From NCBI GenBank assembly GCA_030425645.1, contig JAUHZK010000001.1:248001-312000 (forward strand): 64,000 bases of DNA, given 5' to 3'. The notes beneath the pieces are model-generated. The model had not been told where the DNA came from. It made no database searches and worked only from the letters and a program-made list of their open reading frames with translations. Position 1 is the first letter of the stretch, and each line of letters starts with the position of its first letter. Below are positions 1 through 9,040 of the stretch, in pieces. The stretch comes from Gammaproteobacteria bacterium (GTDB taxonomy: Bacteria; Pseudomonadota; Gammaproteobacteria; JAPPPA01). The position numbers were made by a program, and so were the translations under genes.

Positions 1-293
1 CGCAACTTGGCTTTAGCGGTGGCGATTTTCTCGGCCGCCTGATCAATACGCGCCTGATCAATACGCTGAAATGTTTTGTTGTCGATATTAACCACGGTCA
101 ATAGGTCTTGCTTCACATCAAACAACATAAACATTTTTTTAGAGCCCGCTTTTTCCACCCGGACCATGTCAGATTTAGCTAACACAAAGCTCTGTTCATC
201 ATTAGGATCAACGAAACGCAACTCAGCGTCGGCCATCGCCGTCCCGACAAACAAATTCAAAACCAATAAAACTTTTAAATAAATAACACGCAT
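1..293 (-). CDS. Exported protein of unknown function, 3' end outside the window
   Basis: The frame opens at the ATG ending at 293 and runs off the left edge, so only the first 97 residues are visible. The N-terminus (MRVIYLKVLLVLNLFVGTAMA, cleavage expected before DAELRF) is a typical Sec signal peptide, so the product is probably periplasmic. The visible mature part is small, charged and soluble. A duplicated RIDQA stretch is encoded by a short direct repeat near position 50. The gene starts 9 bp after the MATE transporter stop on the same strand, so the two are probably co-transcribed. I do not recognise the family. Confidence 0.6.
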   Translation of the reverse strand, partial: MRVIYLKVLLVLNLFVGTAMADAELRFVDPNDEQSFVLAKSDMVRVEKAGSKKMFMLFDVKQDLLTVVNIDNKTFQRIDQARIDQAAEKIATAKAKL

Positions 294-302
294 TGTTTCT
301 GC

Positions 303-1628
303 TTAAACCTTAATGTCCTTCCAATCGGCCTTTTGCCATAAATACCCGAACACACCCGCTTGCAAGGCACGATACGCAAATTGCGCCACCCATACCGCGA
401 TAAGCCCACCACCTAGCCACGGGCCCACCACCCAGGCAACTGGCAGAAATAAGCCCCACTGCAACCCTATCGATACTTTCATCACCACTTGTGCGGCACC
501 GACGCCCAGCAGAGCGTTCATCAAAATCAGACCAACGCCATCAAACGCCATGCACCAACCGACCATTTTTAACGGCAATGTGGCCACGGCAATCGTCGCT
601 GCGTCCGTCACAAACACAGACAATACCCATTCAGTCGCCGCCCACATGGGCACACCAAGCAATACCAGAAATACAAAACCCACCTTGGCCACATCCCAGC
701 CCCAGCTCTTGGCATCCATTGGATCACCCGCGCCAAGCGCCTGGCCGGATAAGGAAGCAGCCGCCAGACCGAGCCCAATGGCCGGCAATATGCACACCAG
801 CATAATGTTGACCAGCACATTCGCAGCGGCGAGCTCTCGCGTGCCTACTTGGCCAATAATCCAATACATGGCGGTTAAGCCCGCCGCGAAAAAGAAGGTT
901 TGAATAGAAGAGGGCATTGCCAATTTGAGCATATTGCTAAATTGCTCAGAAGTTGGCACGCCAACCAAAAACCCGTTTGGCCGGGCGTGGCGCAAGCCTA
1001 AATAAAAGTAATACGCGGTGCCGAAAACCAACGCTAGGCTAGTACCCACACCTGCACCGGTAGCACCCATCTCTGGAAAACCAAAGTTGCCAAAAATAAG
1101 CGCGTAGTTAAAAAAGATATTCAGCGCATGCATCATCAGCAAGGTGCGCATGTAGTAGCCGGATTGATTGACGCCGTTCCAGTAACCGCGAAAGCAAAAG
1201 TTCATGCCGACAAAAATCATGCCCGCCAAACGGGCTTGCCAATAGGGCACGCCCACTTCAACCACAGCGGGATCTCCATTCAGTAACGGGAATAGAAACG
1301 GCGCGGCAAAAAACAGAATTACACTTAATGGCACACCGATACCGAGAGCCAGCAACAAACCGCCGTTTAGACCCACGGCCATTTCTTGGGTATTGCCCTC
1401 TCCCTTTCTACGGGCCGCGATGGCTTGCACACCAGACGATAGCCCCGTGATAAAGGCAATCGCCATAAAGTTGGCAAAACCACCCAAACCGACAGCCGCC
1501 AAGGCAGCATCACCGAGGCGCCCGACAAATGCCGTGTCTACCAAATTGAGAATATTTTGGCTGGTCATGCCGCCGATAATCGGCAGCGCGAGCGCCAAAA
1601 CTCTATTTAAACGATCTCGAGCGAGCAT
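303..1628 (-). CDS. MATE family efflux transporter (DinF/NorM-like)
   Basis: This 441-residue integral membrane protein has about 12 hydrophobic segments, the usual MATE length and layout. The opening (RVLALALPIIGGMTSQNILN followed by LVDTAFVGRLGDAALAAVGLG) is the characteristic first repeat of MATE proteins. The family exports cationic or lipophilic compounds across the inner membrane using a sodium or proton gradient. The substrate cannot be read from the sequence. It is followed closely by the truncated exported-protein gene and is divergent from the gene at 1801. Several antisense frames inside it are shadows. Confidence 0.9.
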   Translation of the reverse strand: MLARDRLNRVLALALPIIGGMTSQNILNLVDTAFVGRLGDAALAAVGLGGFANFMAIAFITGLSSGVQAIAARRKGEGNTQEMAVGLNGGLLLALGIGVPLSVILFFAAPFLFPLLNGDPAVVEVGVPYWQARLAGMIFVGMNFCFRGYWNGVNQSGYYMRTLLMMHALNIFFNYALIFGNFGFPEMGATGAGVGTSLALVFGTAYYFYLGLRHARPNGFLVGVPTSEQFSNMLKLAMPSSIQTFFFAAGLTAMYWIIGQVGTRELAAANVLVNIMLVCILPAIGLGLAAASLSGQALGAGDPMDAKSWGWDVAKVGFVFLVLLGVPMWAATEWVLSVFVTDAATIAVATLPLKMVGWCMAFDGVGLILMNALLGVGAAQVVMKVSIGLQWGLFLPVAWVVGPWLGGGLIAVWVAQFAYRALQAGVFGYLWQKADWKDIKV

Positions 1629-1800
1629 TGAGCGGGTTCAAAACAGGAATGGGAACAGCTTACAATCTTATGAGATTTCATTGAGCTTTAATATACGGTG
1701 GTGTATAAAGCCAAGGTACTGGCGTTGCGCTTAGGTTCTGGTTCGCGCGCGAGGCCGTTCAACAAGTTTTAAAATTAGCAAATCTGGACAAGGGATAACA

Positions 1801-2646
1801 ATGCTTAAAACTGTGAAAATTATGTCGGCAGGCCTTTTGGCTAGCGCCGCACTTTCTGCTACTGGCGTTGCATCAGCAGCAGGCTATGAACTTAGTGACG
1901 ACCAAAAACGCGCCATTGTTGCCTTGCTGACTGCTCCTAAAGCGGCTCCAGGTATCGGCATTGGCGTTCCAACGGGTTTTGGCGCTGGTTCCGGCCAAGT
2001 TTATGCAGCGATCGGCGGCACCACGACTGAAGATGCTGGCGGCGACAGCGACCTAGATGGGTCTGCCTCAATCGGCATGGGCTTTGGTGATGCAAACGAA
2101 TTCTTAGCGCTAGAAATTCAAGCCAACATTATTAGCTTGACTGACAACGCCCCTGACTCTGACTTTGGCGAAGAAGGTTCTTTCTCTGCCAAAATCAGCC
2201 GTAACGTTGGCCGCACTTCTGCCATCTCTGTGGGTGCCGAGAACATCAGCACCTGGGGTGACTCATTAGACGGTACCGACCCTAGCGCATACATTGCTTT
2301 CACCACGGTCAAAGCACTGTCTGACAACCCAAGCAACCCACTAACCTTCAGCTTCACCATCGGCGCTGGTACTGAGCGCTTCCAAGAAGTTGACAACAAC
2401 GTAACTGACAGCGGCCCAGGCGTATTCGCAGCTGCAGCACTGGCAGTACATCGCCAAGTTGGCCTAATTGCTGACTACAACGGCAACTACGCTAGCGCAG
2501 GCATCTCTTTGGTACCACTACGCAGCTACCCACTAACCGTTACCTTGAGTGCAGTTAACGTGAATGGCGTTGACGCAGCCGATGGCGGCACCGCAACCGG
2601 TGACACCGAGTTTGGCGGTAGCTTAGGCTACAGCTGGAACTTCTAG
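1801..2646 (+). CDS. Exported, probably outer-membrane beta-barrel protein, unknown function
   Basis: The 281-residue product starts with a clear signal peptide (LLASAALSATGVASAAG, cleavage near residue 27). A short helix-prone segment (ELSDDQKRAIVALL) follows, then a Gly/Ala/Thr/Ser-rich region of alternating hydrophobic residues ending in a C-terminal Phe (GYSWNF), which is the usual BAM recognition signature of outer-membrane barrels. A GGGATAA motif 5 nt upstream of the ATG acts as ribosome-binding site. The next small exported protein follows 26 bp later and the pair ends at a strong terminator, so they form a two-gene unit. No specific function is recognised. Confidence 0.75.
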   Translation: MLKTVKIMSAGLLASAALSATGVASAAGYELSDDQKRAIVALLTAPKAAPGIGIGVPTGFGAGSGQVYAAIGGTTTEDAGGDSDLDGSASIGMGFGDANEFLALEIQANIISLTDNAPDSDFGEEGSFSAKISRNVGRTSAISVGAENISTWGDSLDGTDPSAYIAFTTVKALSDNPSNPLTFSFTIGAGTERFQEVDNNVTDSGPGVFAAAALAVHRQVGLIADYNGNYASAGISLVPLRSYPLTVTLSAVNVNGVDAADGGTATGDTEFGGSLGYSWNF

Positions 2647-2661
2647 TCCCATTTATCTATT

Positions 2662-2666
2662 AGGTG
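2662..2666 (+). promoter_or_regulatory. Ribosome-binding site fixing the start of the 2673 gene
   Basis: AGGTG lies 6 nt before the ATG at 2673. An upstream in-frame GTG at 2664 overlaps this site, so the ATG rather than the GTG is the likely start. Confidence 0.6.
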
Positions 2667-2672
2667 ATTACG

Positions 2673-2999
2673 ATGAAAACTCTATTAGCCCTTGTTGCCG
2701 CTGGCAGCATGTTTGTTTCAGGTGCCGCACTAGCCGGCAAAGCGCCAGCAGCCAACCAAAGCCAGCCTACTGGCTCTGTAGTAACGACTAGCAGCACCGC
2801 CGCTGCCATCAGCAACGCAACTGATGCGAGCGTTACAGTGGTTGGCGCTACGGCTGCTGGCGTACAAGTAACCGTTACAGCTACCGTTGGTGGCTCTGTG
2901 GTTTCCGTACCAGCTGTTGCATCAATTTCTGGCGGCACGGTAACCGTTACGTTTGCTGACGGTTCTAACCTGAGCTTTAGCGCAGCTGATTTCAGCTAA
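2673..2999 (+). CDS. Small exported protein rich in Thr, Val and Ala
   Basis: With the ATG at 2673 the product has 108 residues. A signal peptide (MKTLLALVAAGSMFVSGAALAG) is followed by a low-complexity Thr/Val/Ala/Gly region of beta-prone repeats (VTVVGATAAGVQVTVTATVG, later GGTVTVTFADGSNLSF). It may be a surface or matrix-type beta protein, but no family is recognised. It lies directly downstream of the 1801 barrel-like protein and just before a rho-independent terminator. Together they look like a small cell-envelope operon. Confidence 0.7.
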   Translation: MKTLLALVAAGSMFVSGAALAGKAPAANQSQPTGSVVTTSSTAAAISNATDASVTVVGATAAGVQVTVTATVGGSVVSVPAVASISGGTVTVTFADGSNLSFSAADFS

Positions 3000-3021
3000 G
3001 TTTTAGTCAAGACTAAACGGG

Positions 3022-3050
3022 AAAGGCAGCGCTTTTGCGCTGCCTTTTTT
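3022..3050 (+). terminator. Rho-independent terminator of the 1801-2999 pair
   Basis: A perfect 8-bp GC-rich stem (GGCAGCGC / GCGCTGCC) with a TTTT loop is followed by TTTTTT. The next gene starts only 14 bp beyond the T run, so either read-through or a promoter inside this small region must feed it. Confidence 0.9.
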
Positions 3051-3063
3051 GTTGGCAAACAGT

Positions 3064-4041
3064 ATGCAACCACTCATTACACAAACCGCACGAATTACCG
3101 GCACTGGCAGCCACATCCCAAAGCGACGCATCAGCAACGCTGAGGCAGAAACGCTGTGCAACACCTCGGACGAATGGATTCGCAGCCGATCCGGAGTCAC
3201 GCAGCGTTTTTTTGCTGGCGAAACTGAAAGCACAGCCGACATGGCCATCGCAGCCGCTCGCTGTGCGCTTGAAGATGCCGAAACCGACCCGAAAGACATT
3301 GATCTCGTTATCGTCGGCACCCATTACCCAGACTACGCTACGCCATCGGTCGCTTGCCAAGCACAAGCGGCGCTCGGCATTACCGGCGCCGCCTTTGATT
3401 TAAACGCCGCCTGCTCTGGTTTTGTGTACGGACTAGACAACGCTTGGCGACAAATCATTACTGGCGCCGCCGAGCGCGCATTGGTGATCGGCGTAGACCG
3501 ACTGTCGCAAGTCGTGAACTGGGACGATCGTGCCACCGCCGTACTATTTGGTGATGGCGCAGGTGCAGCAATACTCGAAGCCAGCGATACCGAGACCGGC
3601 ATTCAATACAGCCGACTATATGCCGATGGCGCGCTCAAAGACGTTGTGTTCATCACCAACGGCAACCAACCACCGGGTAAAGACTACGAAACCAACCGAA
3701 TTTACATGCGCGGCAACGAACTATTCCGACATGCAGTGCGCGTATTGAGTTCTGGCATCAAAACTGCTCTAACAGATAGTAATAAGTCCATTAACGATAT
3801 TGACTGGCTGATTCCGCATCAAGCAAACATTCGAATCATGAATGCCGTGGCGAAGAAAATCGGGCTGCCAGAGGAAAAAGTCATTGTGACGGTAGATCAA
3901 CACGCCAACACATCGGCAGCTACCATACCGTTAGCGCTAGACCTTGCCAGACGAGACGGGCGCATTAAAAAAGGGGACACCGTAGCCTTAGCCGCCGTTG
4001 CCGGAGGAATGGCTTGGGGCGTCACGTTATTTACTATGTAA
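3064..4041 (+). CDS. 3-oxoacyl-ACP synthase III (FabH-like, KAS III family)
   Basis: This 325-residue protein belongs to the FabH/KAS III thiolase-fold family that condenses an acyl-CoA with a malonyl thioester. The catalytic Cys lies in DLNAACSGFVYGLDNAW, the His in WLIPHQANIRIMNAVAKK and the Asn in HANTSAATIPLAL, so the Cys-His-Asn triad is complete. The start is set at the ATG at 3064, which gives the usual N-terminus before ARITGTGSHIP; a TTG at 3049 is possible but overlaps the terminator. No other fab genes are nearby, so it may be a second KAS III for specialised or branched acyl chains rather than the housekeeping copy. Confidence 0.88.
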   Translation: MQPLITQTARITGTGSHIPKRRISNAEAETLCNTSDEWIRSRSGVTQRFFAGETESTADMAIAAARCALEDAETDPKDIDLVIVGTHYPDYATPSVACQAQAALGITGAAFDLNAACSGFVYGLDNAWRQIITGAAERALVIGVDRLSQVVNWDDRATAVLFGDGAGAAILEASDTETGIQYSRLYADGALKDVVFITNGNQPPGKDYETNRIYMRGNELFRHAVRVLSSGIKTALTDSNKSINDIDWLIPHQANIRIMNAVAKKIGLPEEKVIVTVDQHANTSAATIPLALDLARRDGRIKKGDTVALAAVAGGMAWGVTLFTM

Positions 4042-4053
4042 CCATCAACAAAA

Positions 4054-4887
4054 ATGTCAGATTTTCCTCAAAACTTAACTGGCCGTATTATCGCCGTTCC
4101 TGAAAGCCGCTCACTCGACATCTTCACACGGCTACTAGAACGCCGCGGCGCAGAGGTTATTCAGTGCCCGCTAGTTGGGATTCACAACACACCTGACACA
4201 GCCCCCGTTTTAGAGTGGCTAGAAGCCTTTAATCGCGGCGATTATGACGACCTAATCTTAATGACAGGTGAAGGACTAAGGCGCCTACAAAGCATTATTG
4301 AGCTGCACGCACCGAACATGCGCGATGACTTTTTAAGCCAACTAGGCAGAGTGAGAAAAATCACACGGGGGCCAAAACCCAATAGCGAACTACGTAAGTT
4401 GGGCTTAGAGCGTGATATCAATGCGCTGGCACCAACCACCGAAGGCATCATCAACACAATGCGAGAATTGAACTTGGACGGCCATACCGTTGGCTTGCAA
4501 CTTTACGGCACCTATAGCAACCCACCACTGGTTGAGGCATTAGAAGCGCAAGGCGCCACGGTGAAATCAGTCGCTCCCTATGTATACGCAGACGACATAG
4601 AAGAACAGCGCGTGGTAGATTTGATTCACCGACTCGTTGCTGGCGACGTGGATGTTATCGCCTTTACTAGCGCCACCCAAGTTAAACGACTATGGGCGGT
4701 GGCCAAAAAGATTGAGCAAACTCAACGCATGGAGCAAGCGTTCTCCAGACTCGCGGTGACCGCGGTGGGGCCGGTAGTAAGAGACTGCCTGGTTGAAAAA
4801 GGCGTACGGGTAGACCTTATGCCGGAGGACAGCTTCTTTCTGAAACCACTGGTGAATTTGTTAGGTGAGAAACTGGGACCTAAATAG
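4054..4887 (+). CDS. Uroporphyrinogen-III synthase family protein (HemD-like)
   Basis: The 277-residue protein has the two-lobed HemD organisation: an N-terminal GRIIAVPESRSLDIFTRLLE / RGAEVIQCPLVGIHN segment and a C-terminal segment containing VDVIAFTSATQVKRLW and LAVTAVGPVVRDCLVEKG, both typical of this divergent family. The enzyme cyclises hydroxymethylbilane to uroporphyrinogen III, the precursor of siroheme and heme. It converges on nasA, and the adjacent NirB needs siroheme, so this may be a nitrate-associated copy. The match is at family level because HemD proteins are poorly conserved. Confidence 0.75.
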   Translation: MSDFPQNLTGRIIAVPESRSLDIFTRLLERRGAEVIQCPLVGIHNTPDTAPVLEWLEAFNRGDYDDLILMTGEGLRRLQSIIELHAPNMRDDFLSQLGRVRKITRGPKPNSELRKLGLERDINALAPTTEGIINTMRELNLDGHTVGLQLYGTYSNPPLVEALEAQGATVKSVAPYVYADDIEEQRVVDLIHRLVAGDVDVIAFTSATQVKRLWAVAKKIEQTQRMEQAFSRLAVTAVGPVVRDCLVEKGVRVDLMPEDSFFLKPLVNLLGEKLGPK

Positions 4888-4905
4888 GCCTGCTACTCCT
4901 CCCAC

Positions 4906-7638
4906 TTAAGCCTCAGCTAATAGAGACTCCAGCTCCGGCACACAGGAACCACAGTTGGTGCCTGCTTTTAAACAGCCACCAATGTCTGCTGCAGACTTGC
5001 AACCTTGTTCCGCAATGGCTCGCTTAATCACGTTTTGACCAACGCCAAAGCAAGAACAGACGATCGGCCCAACGTCTGCCGACGGGTCTGGCGCCTCACC
5101 CAGCAACAGCGCTTGGCGATCCTGCTCATCAATCTCCTCTTTGGCAAATACACTCGCCAACCATGAACGCGCCGGCAGCTGCGGCGTGGGCGACACAAAT
5201 ACGCAGCCTTCAATCCGATTTTCAACAATCCAAGCCGCGCGATAAACGCCCTCGGACGGGTCCCGATAGTCAATCCAGTCGGCGTCATCCAAAGCAATGC
5301 TGATACCTAACTCTTCAGAATTGGCAGCGGCTTCAGGCATACCTAAACCAAACCCAGCTCTTGCCCAGCTTTCCAAGTCTTGCAACTCCGCTGTGCCGGC
5401 AAATTCATAACGCCAAAACTGGCTGCCTTTGACCTTCACCCAAGCGTCCGCACCACGCTCGCCTATCTTTTTAGCGTATTCCGTGGCAGGTTGGCGCGAC
5501 AAAATAAAGCCGTACCAACGCATACCACTTGGTTTTAGCTGAACTGGCGTGTGCTTAAACTCAGGCTCTCCAGAAACTGGATCCACCACAGGATTCACCA
5601 CACTGCCAACGCCGCCACTGGCCGAATAGGTTTTGCTCCAATGAATTGGCATAAACACCTCACCGGCGCGCATTACCAAGGTAATGCGCGCACGGCCAGA
5701 TGCCGTTCCCCAACTGGAACTCAGCTCAACAAATTCATCTTCTTCAATGCCCCGTGCCTGCGCATCGGCAGGGTTGATTTGAATAAAAGGCTCTGGCAAA
5801 TGGCTGGATAACTTTGGCGACTTACCCGTGCGCGTCATCGTATGCCAGTGATCCCGAATACGGCCGGAATTCAGCACCAAGGGATACTCAACACTGGTAG
5901 CGTTCTCCGGCGCTTTATTCGTTACCGAAACAAACTGAGCTTTAGCACTGGGCGTAAAGAACTTCCCATCGCCCAGCATTCTGGGCGTGCTTTCAACACC
6001 CGCAGCCCGTGGCCACTGAAAAGGCTCTAGATCGTCATATTCTTCAACACTTAAACCAACCAAGTCGGAAATATCAAAATCCCGCTGACCGCTATTTCTA
6101 TGACCAGACAGCGCGGCATGCTCATTAAAAATTTCGGCTTGATGGCGGTATGGAAAGCCACTGGCAAAGCCCATCCGTTTGGCGGCCTCACAAATAATCC
6201 ACCAATCGGGTTTGGCATCGCCAGCTTTAGGTAAAAACGAACGTTGGCGTGAAATACGACGTTCCGAATTGGTGACGGTGCCATCTTTCTCGCCCCAGCC
6301 GGTGGCGGGTAGCAGTACATCGGCATAACGCGTGGTGTCGGTTTTTTCGATGCAATCCGAGACCACTACAAATTCACATTTGTCTAAGGCGGCATTGACT
6401 AAGTCAGCGTTGGGTAAGCTCACCGCGGGGTTGGTGGCCATAATCCAAACGGCTTTGATATAGCCGTCGTTAATGGCATCAAACATTTCCACGGCTTTAA
6501 AGCCGGGCTTTTTAGCAATTTTTGGGCTGTTCCAGAACTCTTGTACGAGCTTGGGGTGCTGCGGATTGTCAAAGCCCATATGCGCCGCCAACATATTGGC
6601 AAGGCCACCAACTTCGCGGCCGCCCATGGCATTGGGCTGGCCGGTAATGGAAAACGGTGAGGCGCCAGGTTTGCCGACACGGCCGGTACCCAAGTGGCAG
6701 TTAATAATGCTGTTAACTTTGTCGGTGCCTTGGGTGGATTGATTAACGCCTTGCGAGAATACAGTCACTGTTTTCGGGTTGTCAGCGAACCATTCGTAAA
6801 GTTGGCGTAGGTCATCCGCGTTTACGTCGCAGGCTTCGGCTACCGTTTTTAGATCACTGGCTTCTGTTAGGGCAGCGTTAAGGGCGGCATCAAATTTTTC
6901 GGTGTGGTCGCTGATATAAGCGGCATCGAGTTTGTCTTGCTGATGTAAATAAGCCAACAAGCCGTTAAATAGCAAAACATCGGTACCCGGCTTAAGCGGA
7001 ATATGCAGGTCAGACTGTTCAGCGGTGGGGGTGCGACGTGGATCCAGCGTGACGATTTTTTTGCCTGGGTTCTGCTTGCGTGAGCGAATAATGCGTTGGA
7101 ACACAATCGGGTGGCACCAAGCGGTATTCGAACCTACTAGCACCACCAAGTCGGCTTCTTCTAAATCTTCATAGCAGCCCGGCACAATATCGTTACCAAA
7201 GGCGCGTTTATGGCCGGCTACGGCCGACGACATGCACAGGCGTGAGTTGGTGTCGATATTGGCGCCGCCGATATAACCTTTCATCAGCTTGTTGGCGACG
7301 TAATAGTCTTCGGTTAGCAATTGGCCGGAGACATAAAAAGCCACGCGGTCAGGGCCGTATTTATCCAGCGCGCGTTTAAAACCTTTGGCAGCCACATCGA
7401 GGGCGCTGTCCCAATCGACGGTGCGGTCGCCCACTTGCGGTTGTAGCAGGCGGCCTTCTAAGTCAGTGGTTTCGCCGAGTGCTGAACCTTTAGAGCACAG
7501 CAGGCCAAAGTTGGAGCCGTGCTCTTTGTCGCCGGCAACTTCAACGTTGGTGCCGCCGGTGGGCTGGGCATTAACGCCGCAGCCAACGCCGCAGTATGGG
7601 CAGGTTGTTTTTACGCAAGGGCTTTGCTGGTCACTCAT
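4906..7638 (-). CDS. nasA: Assimilatory nitrate reductase catalytic subunit
   Basis: The 910-residue molybdopterin oxidoreductase begins with a 4Fe-4S motif (Cys13, Cys16, Cys20, Cys48), followed by the molybdopterin domains (ANIDTNSRLCMSSAVAGHKR carries the motif around the Mo-ligand Cys) and the C-terminal dinucleotide-binding fold (VLNSGRIRDHWHTMTRTGKS). Residues about 855-905 form a BFD-type 2Fe-2S domain (VCSCFGVGQNVIKRAI ... GGCLKAGTNCGSC), as in Klebsiella-type NasA. It reduces nitrate to nitrite in the cytoplasm. It is the last gene of a long minus-strand run starting with the Moco genes and is preceded by its probable electron-donor flavoprotein. Confidence 0.95.
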   Translation of the reverse strand: MSDQQSPCVKTTCPYCGVGCGVNAQPTGGTNVEVAGDKEHGSNFGLLCSKGSALGETTDLEGRLLQPQVGDRTVDWDSALDVAAKGFKRALDKYGPDRVAFYVSGQLLTEDYYVANKLMKGYIGGANIDTNSRLCMSSAVAGHKRAFGNDIVPGCYEDLEEADLVVLVGSNTAWCHPIVFQRIIRSRKQNPGKKIVTLDPRRTPTAEQSDLHIPLKPGTDVLLFNGLLAYLHQQDKLDAAYISDHTEKFDAALNAALTEASDLKTVAEACDVNADDLRQLYEWFADNPKTVTVFSQGVNQSTQGTDKVNSIINCHLGTGRVGKPGASPFSITGQPNAMGGREVGGLANMLAAHMGFDNPQHPKLVQEFWNSPKIAKKPGFKAVEMFDAINDGYIKAVWIMATNPAVSLPNADLVNAALDKCEFVVVSDCIEKTDTTRYADVLLPATGWGEKDGTVTNSERRISRQRSFLPKAGDAKPDWWIICEAAKRMGFASGFPYRHQAEIFNEHAALSGHRNSGQRDFDISDLVGLSVEEYDDLEPFQWPRAAGVESTPRMLGDGKFFTPSAKAQFVSVTNKAPENATSVEYPLVLNSGRIRDHWHTMTRTGKSPKLSSHLPEPFIQINPADAQARGIEEDEFVELSSSWGTASGRARITLVMRAGEVFMPIHWSKTYSASGGVGSVVNPVVDPVSGEPEFKHTPVQLKPSGMRWYGFILSRQPATEYAKKIGERGADAWVKVKGSQFWRYEFAGTAELQDLESWARAGFGLGMPEAAANSEELGISIALDDADWIDYRDPSEGVYRAAWIVENRIEGCVFVSPTPQLPARSWLASVFAKEEIDEQDRQALLLGEAPDPSADVGPIVCSCFGVGQNVIKRAIAEQGCKSAADIGGCLKAGTNCGSCVPELESLLAEA

Positions 7639-7668
7639 CAGAGCTTCTCTTTAAATCTGTGCAAACAG

Positions 7669-7691
7669 CAGACCTAGCCAAGCTAGATCTG
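7669..7691 (-). other. Intercistronic hairpin between the nasB-like gene and nasA
   Basis: On the minus-strand transcript a 10-bp stem (one G-U wobble) closes over a 3-nt loop, with arms CAGATCTAGC and GCTAGGTCTG. There is no T run, so it is more likely an RNA-processing or stability element than a terminator. Confidence 0.5.
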
Positions 7692-7699
7692 CCGAAGGG

Positions 7700-8944
7700 T
7701 TAGGCTGCGGCAGCGATGCTCTCGAGCAGCGGCTCGGCATAGGCTTTGCCAAAAATCAGTTTTTGGCGCGCGGCACTAATGTCGGTACCGTTTTGAATCA
7801 GTTCAAAATACCAAGCGCCATCGGCGGCTTCGCCGTACATCACCGCGCCAATCAGCTTGTTGTCTTGGATCACAAGACGTTTGTAGATCTGTTTTTTCGG
7901 ATCACGATAGACCAATGACTCGGTGCCTTCGCCGCCGTCGAATTTGCCGGCAGAAAACAGGTTAATACCGCTGACTTTTAGCGTGGTTGAAACCACTGTG
8001 CCGGCGTAAGAACCGATGCCATGGCTGGCTAAATGGTTGGCACAAATTTTGGCTTGATCCCAAAGCGGTGCCACGAGGCCATAGCAGGTGCCACGGTGCT
8101 GTACGCATTCGCCAACCGCATAGATTTTCGGATCGTAAGTTTGCATGGTGTCGTTAACCACAATGCCACGCTCACAATGCAGACCAATCTGTTGTGCTAA
8201 GTCGATATTGGGACGCACACCGGCGGCCATGACGACCAGTGATGCTGGAATCTTACGGCCGTTGGCAAACTGCAGTGCCTCAACACGTTTTTTGCCGAGT
8301 AGGGCATGGGTTTGTTCGCCCATCTCAAATTCCACGCCTTTTTCTTCCAGCGATTGTTTGAGTAGGTGGGCCGATAGCTCGTCGAGTTGACGTTCCATCA
8401 GGTTTTCAAAAATATGTACCACGGTCACGGTCATGCCACGTTTTTGCAGACCATGAGCAGCCTCCAAACCGAGCAAACCACCGCCAATCACTACCGCGTG
8501 TTGATGTTCTTCAGCCGCTTCGAGCATGCGGTCTACATCATGCGCGTCACGGAAAGAGACCACGCCGGGTAAGTCTTTACCGGGCACCGGCAAGATAAAC
8601 GGGTTGGAGCCGGTGGCAATTAAAAGACGGTCATACGGGACTTCGAGGCCCGACTCGGAAACCACCACGCGGCGGCCGCGTTGCACATCAACCACCGGAT
8701 CGCCGGTATGTAGGGTGATGTTATTAGCCGCATACCATTCCGGCGTGTTGAGCATGATTTCGTCGAGTGTTTTTTCACCCGCCAGCACTGGCGACAACAT
8801 AATACGGTTGTAGTTGCCATGCGGCTCGGCACCAAACACGGTGACGTCGTACATATCGGGTGCTATTTCTAATAGCTCCTCGACAGTACGCATGCCGGCC
8901 ATGCCGTTGCCGATGACGACTAGTTTTTGTTTCTCGTTACTCAT
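7700..8944 (-). CDS. NAD(P)H-dependent flavoprotein, nitrate reductase electron-transfer subunit (NasB-like)
   Basis: This 414-residue pyridine nucleotide-disulphide oxidoreductase has an FAD motif (KLVVIGNGMAGMRTVEELLE), an NAD motif (VVIGGGLLGLEAAHGLQ) and the second FAD motif (IYAVGECVQHRGTCYGLVAP). It matches the N-terminal flavin part of NirB but stops before any BFD or siroheme domain. Between nirD and nasA it is most likely the NADH dehydrogenase delivering electrons to NasA. Both flanking intergenic regions carry secondary structure: a REP-like repeat upstream and a hairpin downstream. Confidence 0.85.
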   Translation of the reverse strand: MSNEKQKLVVIGNGMAGMRTVEELLEIAPDMYDVTVFGAEPHGNYNRIMLSPVLAGEKTLDEIMLNTPEWYAANNITLHTGDPVVDVQRGRRVVVSESGLEVPYDRLLIATGSNPFILPVPGKDLPGVVSFRDAHDVDRMLEAAEEHQHAVVIGGGLLGLEAAHGLQKRGMTVTVVHIFENLMERQLDELSAHLLKQSLEEKGVEFEMGEQTHALLGKKRVEALQFANGRKIPASLVVMAAGVRPNIDLAQQIGLHCERGIVVNDTMQTYDPKIYAVGECVQHRGTCYGLVAPLWDQAKICANHLASHGIGSYAGTVVSTTLKVSGINLFSAGKFDGGEGTESLVYRDPKKQIYKRLVIQDNKLIGAVMYGEAADGAWYFELIQNGTDISAARQKLIFGKAYAEPLLESIAAAA

Positions 8945-8973
8945 CGTGAACTATCCATAGATCTCACGGATGC

Positions 8974-9033
8974 CCTTCGACGGGCTCAGGGCGATCGGAA
9001 AGTAAATTCCGTTAGTCCTGAGCTTGTCGAAGG
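8974..9033. repeat. REP-like inverted repeat pair between nirD and the nasB-like gene
   Basis: Two 17-bp arms face each other: CCTTCGACGGGCTCAGG at 8974-8990 and CCTGAGCTTGTCGAAGG at 9017-9033, matching at 15 of 17 positions when inverted, with partial similarity extending into the flanks. The same unit appears at 14793-14863 with the arms in the opposite order. Such extragenic palindromes are common in Proteobacteria. Confidence 0.85.
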
Positions 9034-9040
9034 ACGAGCC

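Noticed and set aside
40-75. Direct repeat near the left edge as a CRISPR or satellite
   Set aside because: There are only two short units and they lie inside a coding frame (RIDQA twice).
313-903. A 196-residue plus-strand open frame
   Set aside because: It is the antisense shadow of the MATE transporter, with the Pro/Thr-rich composition typical of shadow frames.
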